64,000 bases of DNA, taken from assembly GCA_951812925.1 (NCBI GenBank), contig OX638371.1, forward strand, positions 113,731,124 through 113,795,123. Reading direction: 5' to 3'. Shown here piece after piece: positions 21,900 through 34,215 of the stretch. Within the stretch, counting starts at the first letter, position 1. Every line of letters begins with the position of its first letter. Both the position numbers and the translations under genes were made by a program. The stretch is from Calliopum simillimum (Eukaryota; Arthropoda; Insecta; Diptera; Lauxaniidae). A model generated the notes under the pieces. It searched no databases. It had not been told where the DNA came from and saw only the letters and a program-made list of their open reading frames with translations.

Positions 21900-23084
21900 A
21901 AAGAAAAAAGGACCGAAAAGTACGTAAGTACCTAGTGTTTTTCGAATGTTTTTCTATGACACATTTTCCCCGAAACTATCCTTAACACATCCACTTTACC
22001 AAATACCGCTGCGACAATTCACTTGTAATTAGTTGCAGATAATACCATCACAATATCACTTAAAGCAGCCCAATAATCCTTGTTCATCCTCTATGGCATT
22101 AAGCTTTATTTAACAAATTTTTCACCAACCCGAAACAAAAATTTTAAGCGTTGCAATATTTTTTAAGAGCTCTCGCAACTTTTGTGCAAAATGCGCGCGT
22201 TAGAGAACTTTTACGAACGAAGTTTTTAATGTAACAACAGCAGTAGCAACAGGAACAGGAGTATCATCAATGGCAGCAACAGCGCCATCAACTGTAACAG
22301 CAACTATTTAATTTAGTCATAATCGTGGTCCTCGTGAACATTTTAATCGTCTGCATCATCATCATCATCATTAGCATCATCATTATCACTATCATTGTAA
22401 GCGTCAGCAACATCTCATGCGATACACTTGAGAGCACGCAATAGCAGCAGCAACAGTACAAGTAGTGATAGCAGCAGCAGCACTTGTCAACGTTATTGTC
22501 AACGCGTTTGTTTCAGCAACAGTGTGTGCGTGTGTGTGTTGTCAACCAGCACTTTTGCTGCCACTGTTGGCGACATCAACATAAATTTATTATGAAAATT
22601 CAAGTGTTGCTGCTGCTTAATGTAGTCGTAAATAATGTTGTTGCTACAGTTGCTGTTGTTGTTAACATATTTTTTTTTGTTGGCTTGCACATCTTTTGCT
22701 CTGCTACTGACTTAATTGATTTTAATGGAAAACAATATAAAAATAAGAAATAAAAATTAAAACTGAAAAAGAAAATATGCCGCAACATATGTTGCTAATG
22801 GCATAAGCACAGCAACTTTTCAATTTGTTGCAATGTGCGAGCATTTTTTTTAATGCCGATGAAGTTGCAATTAAAATAGAATTGCGTTCAAAATTAATAG
22901 AGATTTGAATAAAGGCGATTTTCATATAACTTTTGGATCTACTTAATAATTTTCCTTAGCTTATCTTGTATGTAAGGTTCCAAGCCTGTTCGTCTGAGCT
23001 TGCTCACTTTTCTTCAATATTTTCTAGACGAAGAATATTTTCACTTTTATGTTCTTCCTTTTGTAATGTGATTGAAGAAAGTTT
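21900..23084. other. Spacer with CAG/CAT microsatellite patches
   Basis: Imperfect CAGCAA (22230-22310, 22440-22480) and ATC (22345-22395) triplet tracts. The small frames across 22484-22925 on both strands are composition-driven. I see no supported gene. Confidence 0.4.
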
Positions 23085-23345
23085 AACGAAGATTCCAGAA
23101 AAATTGTAAAAGCTAATAGTAATGGACCTTTTTTGTACTAAACTGGCCGTCAAAGTCAAATATAAGGAAAAAATTTAAAATATCAAATTTAAATGCCCAA
23201 AACTTTGCGAAATCATTTTAAAGTCTATAAGTCAAATACATTCTTAGAAAGCTTATACAATTAGCTAAAAGTTTTGCATATAAAAGTTTTCTCTGAAAAG
23301 CTAGGGTGACACACGAAAATCTGTTTTTTCTAAAACAAGCCGGAA
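23085..23345. mobile_element. Foldback family 1, partial copy
   Basis: Matches 4500-4790 almost throughout: 'TTTAACGAAGATT', 'GGACCTTTTTTGTACTAAACTGGCCG', 'AACTTTGCGAAATCATTTTAAA', 'CTTAGAAAGCTTATACAATTA' and 'GCTAGGGTGACACACGAAAATC' (each read with small changes). One arm only. Confidence 0.5.
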
Positions 23346-25612
23346 TGTCTTATGGCAATTTTGTAGTTCTAAAAAATATGTATTTTTTTTTTTTTTTTTT
23401 ATACGACTAATAGTTTATAAGATATCCTAATTCAATCTTATTTTAGGTCGCTTATCCATAGCACTGTAAACACCGGCCTATATCTGTCTTTAGAAAATCA
23501 GAACGCAAAGCCTCTGTCTCTTGTATTTTCATGCTCAGGACATTCAAGAGAACTATTAGGCTTGACGGTAGGAACGATGAAACGACTTAATATACATAGC
23601 GATTTTTTTTTTTACATTTTTACAAAGTTACAGTTATTTTATAAAGCATTATCGGAATGGCAGAAACGGGTTTTATTGCTCCTTCACAAAAAACGTAGTC
23701 TGCCTGACCATGAAATCACATAATTTTTTTATGTCATAAAAATTGAGATAAAAATTAATAACTAAAAAACGCAAAACGTCTGCCGCTTGCACTTACCTTA
23801 ATTTTTAAAGTCACCCATTTTTTTAAAGTAGGTGGCAGACACAATGTAATAACATACCACAGCAATTTTTTTTACAGTTTTAAAGAGCCGCTATTCTAAA
23901 AATCAGCAACAAATAATTAGCAGACATGGCTTATCTTGATTGATTTACTGTAATCTTCACAATTATCTTCTTCTGCGAACCATTTTATCACATGATTTTT
24001 TTCTGCCAACAGCTCCCTAACCATGACTCCCTTTTTCTGTGTTTATTTTATGCAGTATGCTTTCTACTCGGCAAACACAGTTTTATGAGAGCTGGCCAGA
24101 GAAGATACAAATATCTTAGTCTAAATAATTAGGACATTTTCTCAAAGAAGAAAGTTCGATGTCTTGTGCCAAAAAAAAAAATATAAAATCCAAAATCTTT
24201 AAATTACTAAAAAGTTGATATATTTATTTCAGCAATTTTTTTCTGAGTGTAAGTTCTGCACAGTTTAAAAATGACTGCCAGATAATGTCATGAGATTTTT
24301 TCTCTTCGAAAAAAAAAGAAGCAAAATATACAGTGTTTACTCTTAAATAAAAAATCAGCTCTGAAATACACAATCACTGACAATTTTTTACAGTCTCTTT
24401 TCAACTGTCACATTTTTCCATCTTCTTCTTCCTTTTTCTGTCAATTTCTCTCTGGTAAGGTTCAAACAGCTTCTGCGCCTTGACAACTGTCATCATGTGT
24501 ATTCTGGTAGCCGGCTTTTTTACTTATGTTTTGTTTTTGTCATAGCATTCCTTTTCATGTTTGTACATATGTATAAAAATAAACAGAAATTCTATTTATA
24601 TACAAACTACCCTCCTAAGATTTATCCGAAAACAGTAGCCTCTCCCCAATAAAAGCCATAAAACCCAAAGGAATATCTGAAATTTTTAAATTTTATCCTT
24701 AATGATTACACATTGAGTTAAACTTTTAAAAATCTGTCAACCCGCCATGCTTTTCTCTACTTTTGCAATGAATGTATTTAATACTGTTCCACAGACACTT
24801 TTAAAGATTGGCGTTTGTTTTGGCCCTTTTTCCCTTCATCTTTTTTTGTTTTGCGTAAAGGCATCTGAATTGATTTTTCATGCCATCACACTAAAGCAAA
24901 GGCATCTTGCTTTTATTACCGAACTGTTTGGGTGGTTGGATGCTCCAAATTCAAAAGCGTAAAAGTCTGTATGCGGTACGGGATATGGGGGTTGTTGCTT
25001 TTTGGTCTTTTAGCCATCCCTTAACTACTAACTACATACATACGTATCTGTTATGGTGCGGTCAAGTGCCGTTGTCCTTACCATAAACGAAGCAAAAATA
25101 TTAGCATCACTGTCATCAACCACCACAGGGGACACAGACAAACACCGACAAACTGACAGGATCAGATAGAAGTACTGGAAAATTTAATTTCTGCTGATTG
25201 CATTGAGATATCTATGTGTCTAGCTTTTTTTTTTATCAAAGCGTTTTATTTTGCCTTTGATTTTTCTGTTTTATTATGTTTAGCTATTTGTGTGTCTATC
25301 CTTTTTCCTGTTTATTTTGTGTTCAGGTTTTTTATTTGTGTCTGCTAGAGCTTTCTTTCTCTTAGTTTTGTAATTTTTGAGATAAATTTCCATTAAACCT
25401 TTAATATTTGTAATTTTAAATTGCATTGGGAATATTACAAGACTCTCGGGAAGAGTTTAATTTTATTGCGTGGTATTGGTTAAAAAATGTGTCGAGGACT
25501 TAACGTCATTATGTGATTGTTTGGAGTTTCTTCCTTACTTATCTGTTTTTTTTTCTCCCGCACCCAACTTAAATTCATCAAATTTCAACAGACCTCAGAA
25601 AAAAAATAAAAA
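23346..25612. other. Spacer, no gene recognised
   Basis: AT-rich with several 'CTGAGTGTAA' and 'GCAGAC' motifs, probably old repeats. A strong minus-strand donor (AAG|GTAAGT) lies near 23796. The 71-codon frame at 24747-24962 is hydrophobic and without relatives I recognise. Confidence 0.35.
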
Positions 25613-25614
25613 TA

Positions 25615-26493
25615 TTGGGTGTACAACTTAAAAACCGGAATTTGACGGTGGGTGTCCGTACTAACAAATACCGTGAAAGCTCGAACTTAATATATATGTC
25701 ATTTTGAAGGTACATTTGACAGCTGTCAAAATCAGTCAACAAAACAATTTTATCTTGTGTGCATCATTATTATTTTTCACGATGTATAACTTCGAAAATT
25801 GGAGAAAAAGACAGCATTTGCGGGAGGTTCTGTTGGGTCATTTTTTTGCAAAGAAAACTGCTGCCGAAAGTCATTTTTGTATCGGATCGTGACTGGGGAT
25901 GAAAAATGGATCCATTACGACAACCCGAAACGCAAACATTCATATATGAAGCCCGGACAACCAGGACCTTCCCAGCCAAATGCAAATATCCATGGTGCCA
26001 AGGTAATGCTCTGTGATGCTCACAGGTGACCTCTATCGAACACAATAAATACGTTTGAAGCGTGCCATCATCGAAAAACGCCCGGAAAATGCGACTAGAC
26101 ACGAAGCAATAATTTTTCATCATGACAACGCTCGGCCACATATTGCTGCCCCAGTCAAAAATTACCTGAAAAACAACGGATGGGAAATTTTGCCTCACCC
26201 GCTTTATAGCCCAGACCTTGCACCATCAGACTACCATTTGTTCCGATCGATGCAGAATGCCCTATCAGGAATATGCTTTACTTAAGTTCAAGATATCGAA
26301 AATTGGCTCGATTCATTTTTGGCCGCCAAGCCGGCGCAATTTTTTGGGATGGAATTCATAAATTGCCTGAAATATGGGGAAACGTTGTAGCTTCCAATGG
26401 ACAATACTTTGAATAAAATATATTGTAACATTTTTCCACAATGAAGCATCACATTTCGCTAAAAAAATTCCGGTTTTTAAGTTGTACACCCAA
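25615..26493 (+). mobile_element. Internally deleted mariner (DD34D), copy 1
   Basis: The terminal inverted repeats are perfect over 29 bp and start TTGGGTGTACAACTTAAAAA; they are flanked by TA on both sides. Inside is a mariner transposase in pieces. The N-terminus (FENWRKRQHLREVLLGHFFAKKTAAES) is joined directly to the region before the first catalytic Asp (RIVTGDEKWIHYDNPKRK), so most of the helix-turn-helix half is missing. A second, smaller gap follows KVMLC. The distal catalytic part is present (HHDNARPH ... [11 protein letters not shown]) with 34 residues between the Asp residues. Stops and shifts remain. It cannot make a full transposase, but its ends look competent for mobilisation by one. 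Confidence 0.9.
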
Positions 26494-27054
26494 TAAAGAA
26501 AAATTTAACCAAAAAATTTGCTTCTGTGTTTGTGATATATTTGAGACGCGTTCTTTTTTACGAAGCAAAATACAAAATTACGCCATAAATCTTTGCTAGC
26601 ACTAAAATTTTAATCGATACTTACACCAGTTTCTTTCTGCTTTCATCTGATAAATCTTTTACAACTGGACCATTTTATCTAAAAAAGCAAGAGCTTACGG
26701 ACGACGGTTGCTGGGCAGACGCCTGTTAATTTAAGCTTAATACCTTTCCAACTCCTTGCATTTGTGGAAGATTTTCCTAATATATAATTAGTAAAAAACC
26801 ATAACACGGCGCTCAAATAACAACATTTAATAAGATTTTATGGTGTACCTTATTTCTTGCTGGAATCAGTATTCCCAAATCTCTTAAATAAAACAACATG
26901 CTTCGCAAAATCGAAACCTAGGCTTTTCATTGTTTTTTTACCCGTTTCAAACGGCTGAAAGAGATTTATTTTTGACAGTAATTGTCATATGCGGGAAAAT
27001 TAAATACTTTTTTTTTGCTACCCCAAACAAAAAACATCAACAAAATTAGAAAAG
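26494..27054. other. Spacer, no gene recognised
   Basis: AT-rich sequence without a frame or repeat that I can assign. Confidence 0.4.
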
Positions 27055-27560
27055 CAACGCAAAATGCTTAAAGAAAAAACAACTAGTAAGGGTGCTACCT
27101 TTGGCCAGGCCCTCTTGACCGAACTAACTTTGTTTTAGCTCTGACCCCCATCGGTGCGAAATTTGCTTTCATTACCTCAAATAACGCTTTCTTTATAGAA
27201 TTATGAAAATTTGTAATGCCTGGAAGAAATTTATGTCGATTATCTCAAAAAAAAAAAAAAAAAAACGCTTTCAATATAAGTAGCATTTTGAAACTTTTGC
27301 GTATATAGGAGGCGCCACGCCGAGTTAATCTGGTATTTGCCCAGAAGTTGTACGTACTATCTCTAGTATCTATTGTATGTGTATTTTGGTTCGGTTTTCG
27401 CAAATATTGCGTTTTGAATATACTTTTTCTATGGGCGGTGGGCTTAGGGTATAAAAAATTTATTGAAAGGCTGGTTTGCGTTACATGTTTCGGGGGCCTC
27501 CGTAGGTCAAACCTCATCAGACACATAAGTATGCCGACATCCAGATGAACTTCCAAGCCT
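27055..27560. repeat. Dispersed repeat related to 52100-52935
   Basis: 'ACTAGTAAGGGTGCTACCTTTGGCCAGGCC' opens it, as at 52100. It continues with 'TCAAA(A/T)AACGCTTTC' and 'TATGGGCGGTGGGC' units seen in the same order at 52100-52700. The clean copy at 52 kb indicates a retroelement-type 3' untranslated repeat common in flies. The 27245-27556 (minus) and 27348-27548 (plus) frames are inside it and are not called. Confidence 0.45.
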
Positions 27561-27849
27561 ACTATAATGCTACTTAATTTTCTTCTTAATACATATTTTC
27601 TTCCATTTGGTTTTTTTAATGATCATTAATGCCTATGGTCAAAATTTAGGGGTGCCACATGGTTGGCAGTATCTTAAACTGGTTGAGATTTATACGACAA
27701 TTTAATATAAATTTCGTCATAAGTAGATTTATTTTTGTATGGTAAAACACGTCATTTACAACGAAACTTGAAGCTTAATATCAAAACAGCCTCATAAATC
27801 TCTGGTGAAAGCATAGTATAAAATTGAAGGAAATTTAAAAATGTTTTTG

Positions 27850-28570
27850 GATGCAATGTGGACATAATGTACATACATATAAACATAATGTTTACGTAAT
27901 GATGTCTTTACATAAAATATCGATTTCATATTTTGATATAATACTTATCAAAATTCAAATGTTTGAACACAATGTTTAAATACAATGGCTTTCTGTATCT
28001 AATGTTTGGATAGAATATGCAGATACAACGCTTAGATACGTTGCTTTAGTTCAATGTTTTTCTACAATGTTTAGATAAAATGCTTAGCTACAATGTTTAG
28101 ACACAATGTTTAGATTCAATGTTGAAATACAATGTTTGGATACAATAATTCGATGCAATGTTTGGATGCAACGCTTAGATACGTTGCTTAGGTACAATGT
28201 TCAGATAGAATTTTCATATACAATGTTTAGATATAATGTTGAGATACAATGCTTAGATACAGTGTTGAGATACAGTGCTTAGATACAATATTTACAATGT
28301 TTAGATTCAATGTTTGGATAAAGTGTTGAGATATAATGTTTGGATACAATGTTGAGATATAATGTTTGGATGCAATATTTCGATGCAATTTTTAGATGTA
28401 ATGCTTAGATACATTGCTAAGGTGCAATGTTTTTGATGGATTACAATGTTTGGATATAATGTTGAGATACAATGTTTAGATGGAATGTTGTGAAACAGTG
28501 CTTAGATACAATATTTAAAATGTTTGGATACAATGTTGAGATACAATCTTTAGATACAAATTATACAAAA
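27850..28570. repeat. Degenerate minisatellite of GATACAATGTTTA
   Basis: About 45-50 imperfect units of a 12-16 bp motif (TACAATGTT(T/G)AGA) with many single-base changes and length slips. No coding potential. Confidence 0.85.
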
Positions 28571-28639
28571 TAGTTAAGGTTACAATTTGCAAATATGTAT
28601 TTGAATTTTTCATTTCTTTTAAGAGTTCTTCCTCAATAA

Positions 28640-30290
28640 ATAAATTTTGTTTTCTATTATTGTGCTGGCAATGCCGACCAAACAATTACGTTTCTAGCAT
28701 GCGATAAATTTCATTTGACAGTTTGACAAGAACAACAACCAAACTGTCAAACTCAGCTCTCAGAGAGAAGACAAACAAACGATAACACACTTGAGCGTCA
28801 AACACTTGCACACAAATGTACGCAAACCATACAACGTAGACAGGCAACAAAAACAACAACAACAACAACAACAAAAAACACAAAATATTGTACACCGACT
28901 AACTAGTAGTGGTAGCGTTGTTGCTGTTGTTTTTGTTGTTGTTGTTGTGTTATGAAGACACACTCGTGAGCGCCGTAATAAATTTTTCCGACTTTAGTTC
29001 ATCTCTGTTTGCCGCTGCGTGTACAAGGTGTTTGTGTAGAGGAAGTTCAACGCGTGTTGTTGTTTTCTTCTTCTTCTTCTTCGTTGTCTGCTACTTGTGT
29101 TTTTTTCTTTCGATTAATTTGTTTTTCTTTATTGTCTGGAAAAAGTGAATTCTAAAGAAAAAATGTGAAATATGTGCAACATCCAGCAGATGCCAGTTTA
29201 TGGCATAGAAATTCAAAAATTTTGAAATACAAAATTACAAAAAAATAAATATACATACAAACATATGTATGCATATATACAAAAAATATATGTAGAAAAA
29301 TTTGTGAAAAAATATTTTCTGACGCGTAAAGCCCATTTGGGTGTGTGTGTATGTGTCTCAGAAGGTAATAAATGAATAAAATCAAATGATAAAAAGAAAT
29401 AAATATCTTTCAGAAGCAATAAAACCCAAAGTAAAAGTCGTATCTTATCGTTAAATATCTGCTACAAAAAACAAAAACAAATAATTTTACATATGGAAAT
29501 TTAATTTTGCGCCTAAGAATTTTTTTTTTCGTTTTCAAACAACAAATACAACATGAAAAATTTATTGTTAAGACAAAAAAAAAAAAAACCGGTTATTCTG
29601 TTGTTGTTGTGTCCCATTGTAAAACGCGCGCGCGAGCGAGCTAGTGAGTGAGTGCAAGAGTGAAAAAGTGAGTGAGTGAGCAGCGCAACCAAAAAAAAAA
29701 AAGTGCATCAAATTGGTGAAATACTCACACAGGCGCATTTAAATGAAAACAAAAACAATAAATAAATAAATAAATATACTATATATAAAAAAAAAACAAA
29801 TAGTCAACTGCAATACAAAAAAATAAAAAATACAGGTGGCTTACGAAATGTTGTTGTCGCTCAGATAATTTTCAATTTAAGCGCAATGCGCATTCCTCTT
29901 CGAATAAAAATTCATAGTTTTATATATGAAAACAAATACAACATACACACATACCAAATACATACATACATCTTTGTCTAGCAAAAATGTAAAGGAATGT
30001 GGAAGAAATTATATTGAAAACATAATCAGAAATTACATATCGACATTTGAAGTAAAATTATTAATTAAGAAACAAAAAGTGCAGCTGGCAATATTAACCG
30101 CCCTGGAGTCAACAGTGTTGCCGTTGTGCAATTTTCTTGTGGAACCGTTGATCGAATAGTTCGAAACTAGAGTTGCCAGCACTAAGGGCTAAACAAACAA
30201 AACAAATAACTTAAATGGTAGACAGACGACAGAGTTAATCTACATATGTAGATTAGAAACGTACTTAATACAATTGAAGATATTACCCTG
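28640..30290. other. Region with promoter-like composition, no coding exon seen
   Basis: Contains a perfect 12-bp inverted repeat of TTTGACAGTTTG (28714-28725 and 28740-28751), CAA/TTG microsatellites (28855-28875, 28918-28950) and a GAGTGAGTG-rich stretch after (CG)n at 29624-29690. Such sequence is common in 5' leader exons of long fly genes. The TTT-rich open frames on both strands are not convincing. Confidence 0.25.
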
Positions 30291-30291
30291 A

Positions 30292-31364
30292 CAGATAGTA
30301 GACCGTGTCGATTTTGTATGAAGCAAAATAAAATCATCCCGAAAGCGACAAAAAGTTAGAAAGACTTTTAAAAACGATATCTGCATCATTTTTTTTTTTT
30401 TTTCATTTTGAGAAAAACCAATGGAGCACTTTTGATTCCTACTGAAGGCCTGTTTTGTTCATAACTTTTTTTTCATTGCCAAATAGATACCCAAGAGTGC
30501 TTTAGAAATAAGGATTATGTTCTTACAAAAATTTTGGCGTTTAAAAATTAGAGTTTTTTTTTGGGGATATAGATAATATTCGCATCCCAAATTCAATTTT
30601 TTATGTTTTTCAAGAACGCGATCAATAAAAAAAAAAAATCAATTTTTACTTAAAAGCAAGGCATCTAACGAAAAAAGTGTATAAGGCAAAAAATGCTTAG
30701 AATTGTCTAAAAAATGCGTGTGATTTTTTTCAGAATTTTTTGGAATTTGTTTTTTATTTTTGTCAAAAAATTTATCACATTGAGTTTTCAGCTGTTAAGC
30801 TCACGGTTATCAGCAAAATGCTAGGTTTTCTTAAAACCAAGGCATCTAAGAAAAAATTTCATATGACGTAAGAATCCTTCTAAGGATTGTTGTGATTTTT
30901 TTCAGAATTTTTGGATTTTTATTTTATTTTTTATCTCAAAAAACTGCAAAAATTCCACGTATTCTTTGGACAGTTCTAAGCATTTTTTGCCGTATACACT
31001 TTTTTCGTTAGATGCCTTGCTTCCGACTAAAAAACTGTTTTTCCGATCTCGTTATTGAAAAACGTAAAAAAAAATCGCATTTTGGAACCGAATGTTATCT
31101 ATACCCAAAAAGACAAATATTTTTGTAAGAACATAGTCTTTATTTCTTATATACCTACTCTTGGCTATCCATTTTCTAATGGAAAAAAAGTTATGACCAA
31201 AAAACATGTTTTTTAGCCAAAATAGGCCTTCAGTAGAATCAAAACTGCTCCATTGGTTTTTTTTAGAATAAAAAAAAAAAAAAAAAAAATAATCGTTTTT
31301 AAAAGTCCCTCTAACTTTTGAGTCGGTTTCGGGATAAATCTAAATTTTGACCCGGTTTACTGTG
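30292..31364. mobile_element. Long foldback element, ~1.07 kb
   Basis: The arms are about 450 bp. Outer ends are 'AGTAGACCGTGTCGATTTT' (30297, plus) and 'AGTAAACCGGGTCAAAATTT' (from 31364, minus). Further in, 'GGCATCTAACGAAAAAAGTG' (plus) and its complement, and 'CCAATGGAGCA(C/G)TTTTGATTC', recur inverted. The centre is near 30780-30900. No protein is encoded. Confidence 0.8.
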
Positions 31365-31930
31365 TATTCTACAAAGAAATGCTGAGTTTCTTTTCCCGAA
31401 AATTACCCGTTGCTAAAATATTTTCAAAAACTATTTCCCCACGGATTACATTTCCCCAAAATTTCTCCACAGCTTATATTTTTCCCCATAAAGGAGAAAA
31501 TAGTCCCCAATCTGGCAATCCTGATCGTTTATCGAAATAGGTTGAAACGAGGTTTGCCAGAAAAGTTATTTTTGTTTATTTTATAAATATTTCTTAAAAC
31601 GAAAACTTTGAGTCCTTGGACCAAGATCGGATGTAAAATGATATCTATATTCTAGATTTCGTGAATGAACAAATTAAATTGTTCCATTTCCATTACCTTC
31701 AGGGCAGCTATTTCACCATTTTTGTGTTAGCTATTTAACAGTTTATTGTATAATAGTGATAGCAGATTTGTTCGAAAACATGATGCTCTCGAAATGCGAT
31801 TTGACAATATTTTCACATAAAACGATCCCAAATAAGTCAAAGAAATCTAATAAAATTTTTCGATATCTCGGTTCGTATTCGAGATATTAAGGCTCAAAGA
31901 ATACGACAATAATGAATAAATTTGAAGAAA

Positions 31931-32800
31931 AATCAGATTTTAGGATATGGTGTAAACCATTTCAAAACGATCAAGATTTTTTTGATGGCACCCGATTTGG
32001 CTATAAATTGGCATAAGCAATAGTAGCATAGTGGAAAAAATTTAAAAAAATGGCGGAAATGGGGTTTTGAAATAAAGCTACAGGTGTAACTTACCAGTCC
32101 TCCAAAAATTGGAGTGGGCCTGCCAGTGGTTCTCCAGAAAAACAATAAAATGTGGCTACTACCGCAATTTTTCAATACAATTTTTTTGAATTTGAAATTT
32201 TTAATCAAACGATAATTTGAATTTAAAAAAAGTTTGTTGGTACTTTCATTAGTACTATACAAGCAAAAACAGTCAATAAACTATCTTCAAAAAAAATTTA
32301 TTTCATAAAAATTTTAAATTAAAAAAATGTACTGAAAAATTGCGAAAGATACTACACTGGCCACTGGCAGTCCCACTCCAATTTTTGGTGGAGTGGTAAG
32401 TTACACTTGTAGCTTTTTGTACAAGAAAAATAAAAAATAACAAAAATGACGTATTCTGGGAAACTCAATTTAAAATTTTTTTTTCAGTATGTATAAAAAG
32501 AAAATAATAATTTTTGCTAGTTTTTATTTTAAAGCCTGTTTCAAGGCAAATCATTTAACACCATAAAATTGAGAATTGGATAAATGCAACTAAAATTATA
32601 GCTTCTCAAAAAAAATCTAACCTAAAAACTTCAAAGTCCCATATCTCCGCCATTTTTTTAAATTTTAAAAAAATATTTGGTAGCAATTTTTTCCACTATG
32701 CAACTATTACTTATGCCAATTTATAGTCAAATCGGATTTCATGAACAAATTTCTTGATTGTTTACACATGGCTTACACCATATATCATAAAATGACCCAA
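31931..32800. mobile_element. Foldback element, ~0.87 kb
   Basis: The left arm 'ATGGTGTAAACCAT...CCGATTTGGCTATAAATTGGCATAAG...GTAACTTACCA...CTCCAAAAATTGGAGTGGG' returns inverted at 32340-32800. The 109-codon minus-strand frame at 31933-32262 lies in one arm and is an artefact. Confidence 0.75.
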
Positions 32801-33279
32801 AATTAGTTTTCGAGACGTAAAGGATGAAAGTTTTATTTATTTAATTTTATTTTTTCAGTGGTTAACACTATGTTTCTTTCGGAGATTTAACTGTCATGAG
32901 ATCTGTAAATCTCGTCGTTAGATCCTTCTTTATTGATTTTTAAATGTAAATGTCATAAGTGGAAAAATGAAAGTTATTTTCCTTTTCTTCTTAATATATG
33001 GGTCATTCCATTCCAAACGAAAAACCAAAAAAAAAAAAAAATTTAATTTAATCTGATTACATCCATTTTAACAATATCAGATTTAAAATGTCCATTGTTT
33101 ACTTATCTCTAAAACAAGTTTTTAAAAATTATAAAAGTGGACCCTTTTTAGCATATTTATTTCAATTCCGCTCAGTTTATGTTTCATAGTCAACAATAAA
33201 ACTTTTATTTTTTTATGAGACCTAGTTATTTACATCAAAAATTATAATTACGATATCCTCTCTTCCTGTCTGTCCAAAT

Positions 33280-34215
33280 ATGATTTATGGCTCATACGGC
33301 TTCGATTTGTGACCAGAGATCGCCATTAAGCACTTATAGCTTATTGCCACACATATGGGCATATCCGAAAAGAGGTCAACCAAGAGAAAAATTATAAAGT
33401 TGCCGTAACAGCGCATTTTACCATTAGGTGAATGGTATTGCCCACTAAATAACTAAAGGTTTTCAATATGCATTCTAAGGGTTCATTCCCCATTCCGAGT
33501 TTCCTAAAAATTTGTCCACCGGTTTAGCCGCGGAAATGCATTTCGCCTTTAGGGGCGTCGCACCGGCAGCTACATAACAAAAAGTCTTTAATCACGTTGC
33601 ATTCCAAATTTCATAAAAATCGATGCAGTAATTGAGCTGCAACAGCGTATTTTTACCGTGAGATGCGGTGCCAAGAAAAAATTTCTTTTGTGTGCACTGC
33701 ACTTCTTTACAATCTTTTCCACAAATAAATAAAGCGAATATACTGTGTTTAAGTTAATTAGAAAGGGGCTGCATCAATTTTCGTTAGCCTATGTACATAT
33801 ATAAAATAAAAATTGTAACGTTCGCAACGTAACGTGCGCAGCACACAAAAGTTAAATTTTTGCACGAATGAAGGGCTTTTTGATTCCTTCAAAAGCAGTT
33901 TTGATATGCACAAATATTCCCCTTTCTTTGCACGATTTTGCTTTTTTTGTTTACACTGCAAAATTCGCTAAAAGCTTTAAAATTTTACATTGATCTCCAT
34001 AACGACTTCTGTTTTTTGTAACGTTCGAACAGCACTTTATGAACGATTATATTTTAACTGATACAAGCCAGGAAATGCCTTCTTAAAGTACTCTCAAAGG
34101 GTAACATACCACTGCAGGTAAATTAAGAATTTAACATTCAGAGCGCATTCAGGATTTAAAAATATGCGTACAAATGTAACGTTCGCAACGCAGGATTAGC
34201 CCATATGCTTAAAAC
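33280..34215. repeat. Dispersed repeat with spaced GTAACGTTCG motifs
   Basis: GTAACGTTCG occurs at 33815, 34018 and 34176, and 'GCAACG(T/C)' often follows. 43045-43435 carries the related GTCACGTTCG three times and ends with the same 'AAATGCCCATA/TTAGCCCATA' block. The part 33280-33720 is adjacent repeat-like sequence ('GTTGCATTCC...', 'ACCGGCAGC'). No gene. Confidence 0.4.

Noticed and set aside
31933..32262. 109-codon minus-strand frame
   Set aside because: It sits in one arm of a foldback element and has no domain; the other arm does not keep the frame.
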